Assembly (NCBI GenBank): GCA_017626355.1
Contig: JAGAIY010000013.1
Coordinates: forward strand, 1-64,000
DNA from: Bacteroidales bacterium
Lineage (GTDB): Bacteria; Bacteroidota; Bacteroidia; Bacteroidales; UBA932
Length of the DNA: 64,000 nucleotides
Direction of reading: 5' to 3'
Position numbers and translations under genes: made by a program
In this document: in pieces, positions 24,496 to 33,432 of the stretch
Position numbering within the stretch: position 1 is the first letter of the stretch
Layout: each line of letters starts with the position of its first letter
The notes under the pieces: generated by a model
Databases searched by the model: none
Told to the model about the DNA's origin: nothing
What the model saw: the letters and a program-made list of their open reading frames with translations, nothing else

Positions 24496-25929
24496 TTAGC
24501 GCCCTGCTCCGAAGAAGCCGAGGGGACTTGCACCCGAAGGCTCAGCTACGTCTTCATCGTCATCATCAAGAAGTCCGTCCTCAAGACCTTCATAATCCTC
24601 GTCATCAAGGTATGCTTCTGTCATAGGATCTATATAAGCATCCACATCATCGACAGGACGGGTCACAGCTTCAAGAAGCACGGTCTGGCGGTCACGGGGA
24701 ACAAGGTAGAAGTCGTCCATCTGGGCAGGGATGAGAATGGTCTCTCCAGCCTTGAGTACATGGTTTTCCATACCTTTATGTCCGTCCGGAGACTCGGTCG
24801 GAACCTGGATCGATGCTTCACCCTCCACGCACATGTAGATGATGAAAGTCGCGAACTGCTCGGTATATATATGGAGAGGATCCGTAAGATTGATCTTAGT
24901 CACATTGAACTGAGGGCTCTCAACCAAAGTTTCAGTTATCCTGTCACCATGGTGATGATGGTGCCCGGTATGCCCGCCGCTGTGACATTCATGGCCTTCC
25001 TCGCCGCAATGGCATTCGTGTCCCTCTTCGTGGCAGTGGCACTCGCCGCCCTCGTGACAGCCGCAGGTGCAATCGTCGCCGCATGTGCAATGCTCGTCAT
25101 CACAGCCGCATGAGCATGAATAGAAGCTTTCCGGCACCTTGCAAGGTTCGTCAGACGCCTCATCTCCCCAAAGCGGTCCTTTACGATAGAGGCCTTCATC
25201 GAAGCGGCCATAGTTGATCAGGTCGATGGCCTCTTCCAGATGCATCTGACGGGCTGTTGCCGGATCGAACTCGCGTCCCCAGTCATACAGACGGAATGTA
25301 AGGTCAGATGATTCCTGGATTTCTGCGATGAGGAGGCCTCCCTCCGCAGCATGGACGGTTCCCGGCGCCACATATATTGCATCTCCCTTCTTCGGATATA
25401 TGACATTCAATATTTCTTCCACCGTACCTTTATGGCAGCGGTCATAGAACTCCTGGGCTGAAACCTCACGATTGAAACCCATATAGACCTTCGCACCCGG
25501 CTCCGCATCCATGATGTACCATATCTCAGCCTTGCCGAGTGAGTCGTATCTTTCCGCAGCAATTTCATCGTCCGGATGCACCTGAACTGAAAGCTTTCCA
25601 TGGATGTCAAGGAACTTTACAAGAAGCGGGAACTGACGTCCATAGTAGTTATAGACATCCTCACCTACGACCTTCTCCAGATAGGTTTCCATGAGCTCGC
25701 TCAAAGTGTTTCCTGCAAGCCAGCCTTCCTTCACGACAGAGTCCTCGACCCCCATGTCTGCAATCTCCCAGCTCTCGCCGACAAGCTCGTCTGCCGATAT
25801 AGCCACCTCATTTCCCTCCTCATCACACTCGACAAACTCCTTACCGAGCTTCTTCATCAGGTCATGTCCGCCCCAAGGCCTCTTGGAAGCCACAGGAATG
25901 AACTTGAAAGGATATAATTTCTTTTCCAT
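24496..25929 (-). CDS. manA: Class I mannose-6-phosphate isomerase with a Cys/His-rich insertion
   Basis: The ATG at 25929 gives MEKKLYPFKF, the normal family start; upstream in-frame starts are unlikely. The zinc ligands Gln and His are in LSVQVHPDDE near residue 106 and the later His is in APGTVHAAEGG near 203. The enzyme interconverts mannose-6-P and fructose-6-P. Residues about 270-328 form a striking insertion with 13 Cys and 14 His, including CSCGC, CTCGC, CHC and a five-His run. It separates the catalytic domain from the C-terminal cupin. The extreme C-terminus is very acidic (DDDDEDV). The insert should bind metal, perhaps zinc, for storage or sensing (inference). Confidence 0.93.
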   Translation of the reverse strand: MEKKLYPFKFIPVASKRPWGGHDLMKKLGKEFVECDEEGNEVAISADELVGESWEIADMGVEDSVVKEGWLAGNTLSELMETYLEKVVGEDVYNYYGRQFPLLVKFLDIHGKLSVQVHPDDEIAAERYDSLGKAEIWYIMDAEPGAKVYMGFNREVSAQEFYDRCHKGTVEEILNVIYPKKGDAIYVAPGTVHAAEGGLLIAEIQESSDLTFRLYDWGREFDPATARQMHLEEAIDLINYGRFDEGLYRKGPLWGDEASDEPCKVPESFYSCSCGCDDEHCTCGDDCTCGCHEGGECHCHEEGHECHCGEEGHECHSGGHTGHHHHHGDRITETLVESPQFNVTKINLTDPLHIYTEQFATFIIYMCVEGEASIQVPTESPDGHKGMENHVLKAGETILIPAQMDDFYLVPRDRQTVLLEAVTRPVDDVDAYIDPMTEAYLDDEDYEGLEDGLLDDDDEDVAEPSGASPLGFFGAGR

Positions 25930-25981
25930 AAATTCCATTAAAAAATCATGCAAAGTTAACAATATAATGAATACGGCGGCC

Positions 25982-27262
25982 CTATTCCCCCCAAGCCTTT
26001 GCAATGTAGGCTTTGAATTCTGCAAGGGTGCCGTCATAGAGGTTTATGTCCGTATGACCGGATATGCCACGGGGACGACCGGTCTGGGTAAACTGCCAGA
26101 GAAGCCAGTCACCGGACTGCGGACCCTTCTTCGAGTAACGGGCCATCCAGAAATCGTAATCCTTAAATTCCGGAGTGTCGAGATATTTCTGACGGAAAAG
26201 GTCATTTGTGTATATGACCGGCTTTACACCATAATGCTTTTCTATGGCTTTCAGCCATTTGAGAGCCATCTGCCTGATATTGTCCTCACCAACTTCAGCG
26301 ACCCTGTTGTGTGGTGTCTCTATGTCAAGGACAGGAGGGAAGTCGCCTTTCTCGACGACTGCATTCTTTATGAAATTCTCTATCTGGGAATCTATGTTTG
26401 AAAGAGTGGTCATGAAATGGTATGCTCCTTTTATCATGCCTCCTTCACGGGCCTGAGCGACATTATCCGCATATTTCGGGTCGACCATGTCCGAGCCTTC
26501 CGTTGCCTTCATTATCACAAAGAACGAGGGTTGAAGTTCTGCTCCTGCCTGAGTAACGGAAGAGTACACCTGACCCTTCTTGTCGGCATAGAGAGCGATA
26601 TTCTCCCAGTTCCATGAGCCCTGATGGCGGGAAACATCTATGCCGTAGACCTTGCTTCCCGTGCGGAACTCCTTCTTCCCGGAACGCAGGAGCGAGCCCT
26701 GGTCCCAGAAACCGAACTCGACCTTGCCGTCCGGATGGTCAAAACGCCCGAGGCCCTGCTTGAAACCGCGGTACCAATAGCCGGAATAGACCTTACCGTC
26801 CTTATACACCGTCCTTCCCACTCCGGAAGGCGACATACCGTCAAGCTGTCCCTCATAAGTCCAGTCACTGGTGACCAGACGGCCCTCCCTAAGCTGACCG
26901 TACTGCCATTCGCCCTCATAAACATTGCCCTTGACAGAGGTATAACGGCCATTCCCATGATACAGGCCGTTCATCCAAAGCCCCTCATACTCAGCACCAT
27001 CCGCCCTCTTCACCTTACCTTCTCCCTCTCGACGTCCCTCAACGAAACCGCCTTCATAAACCTCACCATCCGCAAGAGTCAGCACTCCCCTTCCATGCAT
27101 CCTTCCGGCGAGCCACTCCCCCTTATAGGCACTGCCGTCCTCAAAAGTCTTCTCGACCTCCCTGACGACATTGTTGTGCACATACCACCAGATGCCTAGC
27201 CCCGCCGCTGCTGCCAGAAGGAGGGACTCGATGACAATGATTATATTCTTTTTATTTGACAT
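25982..27262 (-). CDS. MORN-repeat GH25 lysozyme, membrane anchored
   Basis: A 426-residue protein with an N-terminal transmembrane segment (about residues 8-28), then six to eight MORN repeats (about 35-205, for example YKGEWLAGRMHGRG, YEGGFVEGRREGEG, YEGLWMNGLYHGNG) and a GH25 muramidase domain from about 215. Catalytic-site features are visible: YGIDVSRHQG, KATEGSD, LDIETP, and GHTDINLYDG at the end. It should cleave peptidoglycan in the periplasm. MORN repeats bind lipids or form extended sheets and may place the enzyme on the membrane. Confidence 0.9.
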   Translation of the reverse strand: MSNKKNIIIVIESLLLAAAAGLGIWWYVHNNVVREVEKTFEDGSAYKGEWLAGRMHGRGVLTLADGEVYEGGFVEGRREGEGKVKRADGAEYEGLWMNGLYHGNGRYTSVKGNVYEGEWQYGQLREGRLVTSDWTYEGQLDGMSPSGVGRTVYKDGKVYSGYWYRGFKQGLGRFDHPDGKVEFGFWDQGSLLRSGKKEFRTGSKVYGIDVSRHQGSWNWENIALYADKKGQVYSSVTQAGAELQPSFFVIMKATEGSDMVDPKYADNVAQAREGGMIKGAYHFMTTLSNIDSQIENFIKNAVVEKGDFPPVLDIETPHNRVAEVGEDNIRQMALKWLKAIEKHYGVKPVIYTNDLFRQKYLDTPEFKDYDFWMARYSKKGPQSGDWLLWQFTQTGRPRGISGHTDINLYDGTLAEFKAYIAKAWGE

Positions 27263-27265
27263 ATT

Positions 27266-27301
27266 CCTATCTTCGGGTCAAAAATGGGACCTAAAGATAG
27301 G
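27266..27301 (-). promoter_or_regulatory. Imperfect inverted repeat in front of the lysozyme gene
   Basis: CCTATCTTCGGGTC at 27266-27279 and GACCTAAAGATAGG at 27288-27301 pair over 14 bases with two mismatches. On the minus strand TATCTTTA in the second arm resembles a -7 box, so the repeat may be an operator over the promoter. No T-run follows in either direction. Confidence 0.35.
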
Positions 27302-27315
27302 AAAAAAAACATTAC

Positions 27316-28431
27316 CTATTGTCGCAATACAATACCTGCTGTCGTAAATATGATGTTATTCTCCTCATTTCCATCAATCTCCGCCATAAGCAGATTCTGC
27401 GAAATCATATTGATATCTGAATAGATTGCCGGAATAATCATCTTTCCTGTTCTTGTATCCATAACTCCAAAGCAATCATAATCCACCATTATCTTTACAA
27501 GATACGGATGCATAGAGTTCACATTTTCACCGCCTTCTTCACAATCCGTCTGATATTCCAAAGGCCAGACTTCATCAATCACAAATGGGAAAATGACATC
27601 ACCATCAAAAGAAACCAATTGTTTTACTCCATTTTGCGTAAGATATGCATTATTATCTTGTCCATTAGATCTGATCTTGTCATAAACAGTTTCAAATATC
27701 ACATTCATGTCAGCATCTGCCAAACCATATTTATCATCTTTCTTCAAGTACCATGTGCCATCATTATATGACTTTATAATCATCGAATACTCCATTGGCA
27801 GCCTTACATTGCCTGCTACATCTATCGCTCCATATTTATTTGTCTGATCATCTGCGAGAACACATATGCCATCTTTGAAAATATAATCATAATCACTCAC
27901 ATAATCATAGATAGGAGGTATTATCATCTGATTATCATAATTAATGAAGCCAACCTTACCATTGTCAGCAACCACAGCAGCAATTCCTTCAGAAAAATGC
28001 CATGCGTGCTTATACTGTCCAGCAATAACGACCTTACCAGTATTTACATTCAAGAAACCACGCCTGCCTTCTTTATCGCAAAACACAGTCAGCGAATCTC
28101 TTTCGGGAACACACGAAATCCAACGAACTTTTGGTGACAGTCTTTCATCAGTTATCTTGTTGTATGCCGCCACCTGATTGTTGCTGAAATGACGAATCTC
28201 GATATTCTTTCCAAGATCCTCATCACCCCAGTAGTAGTAAGTAAGTCCAAGATGATCTTTGCAGGTATCAATCAAAGCCTGCCCCAGCTGAATCACGAAC
28301 ACAATTGCAAAAATTGCCAGACCTGCTTTCCAGCAGAAGTTGAACGGTTTCTTGAGCTTATCCCAGATCTGACTTAAACGAACAGCTCCAACCTTTGTGA
28401 GCAATCTCCCTAATTTTGATTTCTTTTCCAT
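27316..28431 (-). CDS. WG-repeat protein with N-terminal membrane anchor
   Basis: Starting at 28431 (MEKKSKLGRL) gives 371 residues. A transmembrane helix lies near residues 30-52, and the rest is made of WG-type beta repeats, recognisable as GFLNVNTGKVVI, VGFINYDNQMIIPPIYDYV and YGAIDVAGNV. The pattern 'G-x-I-x-x-x-G-x-x-x-I-P-P-x-Y-D' marks the family. Function of WG proteins is largely unknown; surface or periplasmic binding is usual. It is the first gene of the A+T-rich block and is followed upstream by a second WG gene. Confidence 0.82.
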   Translation of the reverse strand: MEKKSKLGRLLTKVGAVRLSQIWDKLKKPFNFCWKAGLAIFAIVFVIQLGQALIDTCKDHLGLTYYYWGDEDLGKNIEIRHFSNNQVAAYNKITDERLSPKVRWISCVPERDSLTVFCDKEGRRGFLNVNTGKVVIAGQYKHAWHFSEGIAAVVADNGKVGFINYDNQMIIPPIYDYVSDYDYIFKDGICVLADDQTNKYGAIDVAGNVRLPMEYSMIIKSYNDGTWYLKKDDKYGLADADMNVIFETVYDKIRSNGQDNNAYLTQNGVKQLVSFDGDVIFPFVIDEVWPLEYQTDCEEGGENVNSMHPYLVKIMVDYDCFGVMDTRTGKMIIPAIYSDINMISQNLLMAEIDGNEENNIIFTTAGIVLRQ

Positions 28432-28492
28432 ATTTATCTTAGTTTTATCAATAAAGAGCCTGTCATAGGCGAAATCTATCAATAGCAAACGA

Positions 28493-29719
28493 TTATTTAT
28501 CAGAACATTTCTCGCCTTTCGCATCAATATAAAATATCTCTCCATACAGTTGAACCTCAGTCTTACCGTCCTTAAAATTTCCAGCCTCATCATAAATCAT
28601 AGGTATTACAACATCTCCGTTGCAATCTAGATAGCCCCACTTACCATAAAGCTTCGCCCTAACCATATCTTCACAGAAGAAATACTCACAATCCTCATAG
28701 ACAATCGGAATTGCGACATCCCCATTACTCTTGACAAAGCCACGCCAGTCTCCAAGTTTTACTTGAGCCAAACCATTGTTTTCTGGAAAATGAAAACCGA
28801 CCCAATCATAGATTATCGGAATCATCTCCTCACCTTCCGTGTTGATCGTACCATGCCTGCCATCCTTCTCAACATATGCGATACCATTGATAAATTCGGC
28901 AGGTCTATCATAAATCAGAGGTATGATTATATTTCCGTGACGATCAATATATCCATATTTTCCATTGTCTTTCTCCCCTATTCCAACGCAAGCGAGCCCG
29001 TCATTGAAGCTCCATGCCAAATCAAACATATGCGGAACTACGACACGATGAAGACGATTGATATATCCCCATTTCCCACCAACACACTGTGATGCTCTTC
29101 CTTCATAAAAATCATATCTCCAATTATACCATCCATCGAACGCATATGCACCTAATGATATAAACACGATACCTGAAACAACCCAGTACCATACTTTGTT
29201 TTTTCTAACAAGCAGATCTGGAGATTCAGATTTATGAACAGCTTTCCTAGTTCTATGATTTCTGAGTATTATAAATAATGCCCATGGTGTATATACAAGA
29301 ACAGCTACTTCTAAAATCCTCATCAATCGGTCATAGCCGAACATCATATCATGCATATCTCCTCCTTTAATAAGAAGAAATAGTCCACAGATAATGAGTG
29401 AGATGTTAAAGACCGTAAAGAATACTTGAAAGAATCCATCCTTTACTGATAGAGTTTTCAACAGATATTGTTGTTTACCTAATGCGGCAAAATACTGAAT
29501 CCAAGGAATGACAAGAAGAAATAACCAAAGCGTGCACAATGCCCATCCCAACCAATCGGTACCGACTATCGTACTCCAGGAGAACACGCCTAAATCACAA
29601 GAGGGATCATAAATACCCATACCTGTCCTACCATAATTCCAGAGAATGATAGCACTCTGAATGCAAGCGAGTAGCAACATTGCAATGATGCCTACAAATC
29701 TAATAATCTTATATTTCAT
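28493..29719 (-). CDS. Polytopic membrane protein with C-terminal WG repeats
   Basis: A 408-residue protein. Five hydrophobic helices are visible in residues 1-200, then at least five WG repeats from about 215 (GKWGYINRLHRVVVPHMFD, GKYGYIDRHGNIIIPLIYD, GKWGYLDCNGDVVIPMIYD and others). It is a paralogue in its repeats of the neighbouring gene but has a larger membrane part. It probably forms an envelope sensor or scaffold (inference). Confidence 0.82.
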   Translation of the reverse strand: MKYKIIRFVGIIAMLLLACIQSAIILWNYGRTGMGIYDPSCDLGVFSWSTIVGTDWLGWALCTLWLFLLVIPWIQYFAALGKQQYLLKTLSVKDGFFQVFFTVFNISLIICGLFLLIKGGDMHDMMFGYDRLMRILEVAVLVYTPWALFIILRNHRTRKAVHKSESPDLLVRKNKVWYWVVSGIVFISLGAYAFDGWYNWRYDFYEGRASQCVGGKWGYINRLHRVVVPHMFDLAWSFNDGLACVGIGEKDNGKYGYIDRHGNIIIPLIYDRPAEFINGIAYVEKDGRHGTINTEGEEMIPIIYDWVGFHFPENNGLAQVKLGDWRGFVKSNGDVAIPIVYEDCEYFFCEDMVRAKLYGKWGYLDCNGDVVIPMIYDEAGNFKDGKTEVQLYGEIFYIDAKGEKCSDK

Positions 29720-29753
29720 ACACCGCTATTTTATTTTCCTATTCTACAAGACA

Positions 29754-30149
29754 TCAATCGATATTATCAACCAACTCATCAATCTTATCTAGACACTTCT
29801 GCAGCGACTCCGGATTTCTCAACCACTCAAATACTTTATCAGGAGTTTCACATGCTCCCATTACACAGGAACATGTATAGTCTGAATACTTTACATAAGC
29901 AGACAAATCAATCATAATCTTTGAGTCAGAGTCAATTCTGATCAGTTCCAACGCCGTTCCATAGAAACAATCATTCCTATTATCCCAAAGAGAGAACACC
30001 TTAAACTTTGTCATACCTTCTCCAACAGAAGTATTGAATTTCCACTCAATGTTATGAATAGCCCTGAACTCATATCGAGCCTGTGCAAATAGAATCCTTA
30101 CACACTGTTGCAGATTTTCTTTTTTGTACGATCTCATAATATTTAACAT
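29754..30149 (-). CDS. Hypothetical protein, 131 residues
   Basis: No family recognised. It is a soluble, mixed alpha/beta protein without signal peptide. The ATG at 30137 is an equally good start. A pair of Cys residues lies in YTCSCVMG near residue 93. It sits between the two WG-type membrane genes with gaps of about 35 bases, so it is probably cotranscribed and may work with them. Confidence 0.6.
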   Translation of the reverse strand: MLNIMRSYKKENLQQCVRILFAQARYEFRAIHNIEWKFNTSVGEGMTKFKVFSLWDNRNDCFYGTALELIRIDSDSKIMIDLSAYVKYSDYTCSCVMGACETPDKVFEWLRNPESLQKCLDKIDELVDNID

Positions 30150-30182
30150 TTATATTTACTTAAGGCAGCAGGAGCTGACTAC

Positions 30183-31598
30183 TTACCACCATCGTCCCAT
30201 AATCCTGCTGTCTTTGCGTTCTGACGGTATCTGATCGGCGATTTCCGCCACACAGCCGTCGTTGAATCTGCTGTAACGATATGGAATAAGAAGATATTTA
30301 TCACCTTTAACGGACTCCAGCCGATAGACGAGCTCTCCACACGGCACCACATCTGTGAACTGCTCCTCTGACAACAATTCCTGTCTCACTATGTCATAAA
30401 TCAACCAGTGGCCGTCCTTTTCGACCTTGCAGTAAGGTTTGGAAGATATAAGATGCTCAATCCAGTCATACTCGGCCGGAAGAATCAGTCCGTAACGGTC
30501 TCTGATGCCGTAACCTTCCTTTCCCTTGACCATCATCAGGCCGTTCGGAGAATATTCATAATCATCATAATGCATGACCTTGCCTGCTTCCGGAACAGAA
30601 TATGGATTATAGCCGATGCTGAGTATAGGAAGGATTACAGCCGTCATTACATAAACTGCTGCGGCCGTCCAGTATTTCCTCGTCGAAATAGCGAAACGCA
30701 TCATGACCACTGCCGTCAGTGCGAGAGACATCAGCAGAAGAACAATCCTATACATATTGATCTCATACTGGCCCATCAGGAACAGGACAGATGCCGATAT
30801 GAGCATCAGCACATCACTGTACAGGACATCCTTGCCGGCTAACTTGCAAGCTATGGCATAGAATGCTGTAGGGAATGCCATCGCCATGACAACTGATGCA
30901 GGGCTATAGTCTAAGGCACAGATGCAGGCTACTTCAAGCAGCAACAGGAAGATCAGAAAGGCCTTTTCACCTTGCGTAATCAGTCCTTCCAGTTTACCTC
31001 CGTTGAATATCACCGGGATAAACATCAATATAGCTATGTGGATATATCGAAAGTCTGTGACCACAAAGGTCTCGACAAGGAAGGTTCCGACAAGAAACGC
31101 ATAAAGACCTATCCTCTTCCTTACACTGAATGAACCTGGTACTATTTCTTTTCTGAAGCAACGATATATGTATAGTCCTAAAGGCAACAGGATAAGCCAT
31201 ACTGACACGATAATGCCTATTAGAACAGTATGTTCGAACATTGCAGACCGAACCTCATATATGTTATCCGCCGTAATTACGGATTCTCCGAAAAGCTGCG
31301 GTACGACTTGCAATATTAATAGCAGAGGCTGGACGAAAAGCACAAAACCGGTCCGCGCCCGTCCCAACAAGGCTCCTAGTGTCAGAAGCGACAGCATTAT
31401 AATGGGAGCCAGAGCCGTCCTGCTCCTTCGGTAGGTCATGAAACTCAGCCAGATGCGTAGCAGAGGGACTGCCCACACGACCGGACGGCACCAGAAATCG
31501 CCTATATTGTGCATTATACATATAAGCCAGACGCAGCAGATGAACAGGTCTGCTATCAACGTTGTTTTAGATACTCTTGAAGGTTCCATATATTTCAT
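30183..31598 (-). CDS. Multi-pass membrane protein with WG-like C-terminal domain
   Basis: A 471-residue protein. About ten hydrophobic helices fill residues 10-340. The C-terminal 120 residues are soluble and contain degenerate WG-like repeats (EGYGIRDRYGLILPAEYDWI, DGHWLIYD). It is the promoter-proximal gene of the WG set (31598 to 27316), all on the minus strand. The precise role is unknown. Confidence 0.7.
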   Translation of the reverse strand: MKYMEPSRVSKTTLIADLFICCVWLICIMHNIGDFWCRPVVWAVPLLRIWLSFMTYRRSRTALAPIIMLSLLTLGALLGRARTGFVLFVQPLLLILQVVPQLFGESVITADNIYEVRSAMFEHTVLIGIIVSVWLILLPLGLYIYRCFRKEIVPGSFSVRKRIGLYAFLVGTFLVETFVVTDFRYIHIAILMFIPVIFNGGKLEGLITQGEKAFLIFLLLLEVACICALDYSPASVVMAMAFPTAFYAIACKLAGKDVLYSDVLMLISASVLFLMGQYEINMYRIVLLLMSLALTAVVMMRFAISTRKYWTAAAVYVMTAVILPILSIGYNPYSVPEAGKVMHYDDYEYSPNGLMMVKGKEGYGIRDRYGLILPAEYDWIEHLISSKPYCKVEKDGHWLIYDIVRQELLSEEQFTDVVPCGELVYRLESVKGDKYLLIPYRYSRFNDGCVAEIADQIPSERKDSRIMGRWW

Positions 31599-31675
31599 AA
31601 TGAATATATAGAACAGAGTTCTGACAACAATCTATCAGCACAATTTAGATTTTTAAGTTTTGCATGTCACTTTTT

Positions 31676-31711
31676 AAAAAGCCCCAGACAACAAGTTGAG
31701 TTATCTGGGGC
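31676..31711 (-). terminator. Minus-strand terminator
   Basis: On the minus strand GCCCCAGA pairs with TCTGGGGC around a 15-base loop, followed by TTTTT. It would stop transcripts arriving from the ATPase gene. Confidence 0.75.
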
Positions 31712-31732
31712 CTTGGTGCGACGTTGTCATTC

Positions 31733-31850
31733 TGCGATTATCTTGAATCCCAGCATGGTAATGAGTTTCAATACTACATCTGGTGTCAAGACTGCCAAGA
31801 GAAGAAAAAGCATCCTCATAAGTACATCATTCTCAAGTATAACATGATGG
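31733..31850 (-). pseudogene. Remnant of an Xre/HigA-type antitoxin-like gene (C-terminus)
   Basis: The minus strand reads TPDVVLKLITMLGFKIIAE then stop. This resembles the C-terminal helix and strand of Xre-family antitoxin-like regulators (pattern 'xxTLLKLLxALGxxL'). Upstream the frame soon runs into stops, and no helix-turn-helix or start is intact. The assignment is tentative. Confidence 0.35.
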
Positions 31851-32094
31851 CAATCAGATTTACGATGCTCGTAATCCGTCCTGAACTTCCTTTATCAAGT
31901 CACCTGACTGAATATCTTCTGTCGGAACAAAGGGCGCCGGATTTTCAGAGTTTTTCCCCCACTTTTACTGCATAATACTGCGCATCCTATAATACTCGAA
32001 CTCACGCCAAAACCGCTTTATCCATCGGATATTCTAGGAGTTATCGCTTATGAATGCGAATTTTATTACGCCCTATTAATATAGTTCTTACACC

Positions 32095-33234
32095 TCAATA
32101 TTTCCTAGCAATCCACATCTGCAGAAAGCGGTCTGAAATGGAATAAACTTTTGTTCTTCCATTCTGGCGATAAGTTATCATCTGAAGATTCAGCAGTGTC
32201 CTCACGGCATTCTGTACTGCACTCGGAGACTGCAATGAATGACGTCTTACAAACGCCGCTGAAGTGACTTCCGTTGCATTGACATCCTTAGCAATTGCTA
32301 TCAATGTTTCCTTCTGAGTGTAGTTCAATAAAGATAATTGAGTGAGAAAAGAATGTTCCTTATCCTGAAGAATCTCACTGACAACATCATTTATCAAAGT
32401 CTCTGTAACTGTTGTCCATGAATCATAATATGCAAACACATTATGCAAGGTCTGATGTACATAATATGTATGTCCCTCAAACAAATCATATATATATTCA
32501 AATACAGTAAGATCTTGAACAGGCCTACCCGTTTCTTCAAAACACTGTTGCATGAATCCGATATAGACAGATTTATCAATCCGATCCAGATACATCTGCT
32601 CCACACTATTATAGAACGGCTTTGCTGGAGAATTGAACATATTCTCCAAAGTATGCCTGTCACTACCGGCAAATATGAACCGGCAATTATTCATTTTCTG
32701 TACAAGTGTTCGAAGCTGAGCCTCAACATTATTTTCGGGATATTTCCCGATCTGCTGAAATTCGTCTATCGTACAGACACATGGTTTATCTGCATTCTCC
32801 AGATAATCAAAGATCTCGGAAAGAGTGAGTTCCGGCATACGTATATCACCCAGCTTCACATCAAATGAAGGTAAACCAGTCAAGGCATCATAACCGAAAC
32901 TACCGGAAAGTGACTTGATCACATTCAGGAACGAATCCAAGACCTTCTTACCTTTAGGAACAAGTGTATTATAAATTTCCTTCCCTAACAGCAGAATAAA
33001 CTCCTGAAGGCTTGTGGTCGAATATATATCTACATAAAAAGTATAATAACTCTGGCAAATATCTTCCTGCTGATACAGATGCCTTATCAACTGCGTTTTG
33101 CCCATTCTTCTCGGCGAAGTCAGCAGAACGTTGGACTGATTGCGGACGCATCTCAAGAGTTTTTCTGTTTCTTTTTCCCTGTCACAGAAATACTTGTCGG
33201 GAATAATGCCGTTGATTACGAAAGGGTTAAACAT
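32095..33234 (-). CDS. AAA/STAND-type ATPase with C-terminal winged helix
   Basis: The start at 33234 (MFNPFVINGIIP) is the usual beginning of this family and gives 379 residues. Walker A is TSPRRMGKTQLIRH near residue 40, Walker B is VCTIDEFQQIG near 162, and a sensor-like IFAGSDRHTLE follows near 197. The last 100 residues resemble a winged helix (SAAFVRRHSLQSPSAVQNAVRTLL). These ATPases are abundant in Bacteroidales, often next to mobile or defence genes; the function is unknown. It has its own promoter, so it may be separate from the TIR/RyR cluster. Confidence 0.8.
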   Translation of the reverse strand: MFNPFVINGIIPDKYFCDREKETEKLLRCVRNQSNVLLTSPRRMGKTQLIRHLYQQEDICQSYYTFYVDIYSTTSLQEFILLLGKEIYNTLVPKGKKVLDSFLNVIKSLSGSFGYDALTGLPSFDVKLGDIRMPELTLSEIFDYLENADKPCVCTIDEFQQIGKYPENNVEAQLRTLVQKMNNCRFIFAGSDRHTLENMFNSPAKPFYNSVEQMYLDRIDKSVYIGFMQQCFEETGRPVQDLTVFEYIYDLFEGHTYYVHQTLHNVFAYYDSWTTVTETLINDVVSEILQDKEHSFLTQLSLLNYTQKETLIAIAKDVNATEVTSAAFVRRHSLQSPSAVQNAVRTLLNLQMITYRQNGRTKVYSISDRFLQMWIARKY

Positions 33235-33249
33235 AGTATTAGCTTTTCG

Positions 33250-33281
33250 CAAAGCTAATTATAAGATTTTGATTATACAAA
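33250..33281 (-). promoter_or_regulatory. Promoter of the ATPase gene
   Basis: On the minus strand TTTG (33278-33281) and TAGCTTTG (33250-33257) are 20 bases apart. The start codon follows 15 bases later. Confidence 0.7.
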
Positions 33282-33294
33282 TTTTATAACACAA

Positions 33295-33342
33295 TTGTAA
33301 GCTTTCTCTTTTGCGCCCTTCCCTGCTAGAGAAACTTTACAA
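33295..33342. repeat. Inverted repeat between the ATPase and RyR genes
   Basis: TTGTAAGCTTTCTC (33295-33308) and GAGAAACTTTACAA (33329-33342) pair with two mismatches around 20 bases. The T-run expected of a terminator is weak. It lies upstream of the ATPase promoter. Confidence 0.4.
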
Positions 33343-33432
33343 AAGGGGGAGTTTACAATACTTCGCCTAACTTATCTCCTCTAGAACAATATTACAATAT
33401 GGCGATGTAATTATAGTTTTGCTTCATCCGTT

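Larger units (their letters stand above)
31599..32094. other. Intergenic stretch with terminator and decayed coding remnants
   Basis: About 500 bases without an intact gene. It holds a minus-strand terminator (31676-31711) and, right of it, a fragment of a former minus-strand gene. Between 31860 and 32094 short in-frame runs with coding-like composition are interrupted by stops in all frames, and I see no intact element. Confidence 0.6.

Noticed and set aside
24945-25125. Short DNA repeats that could suggest a CRISPR array
   Set aside because: They are codon repeats for Cys and His inside the intact manA frame, without uniform repeats and spacers.
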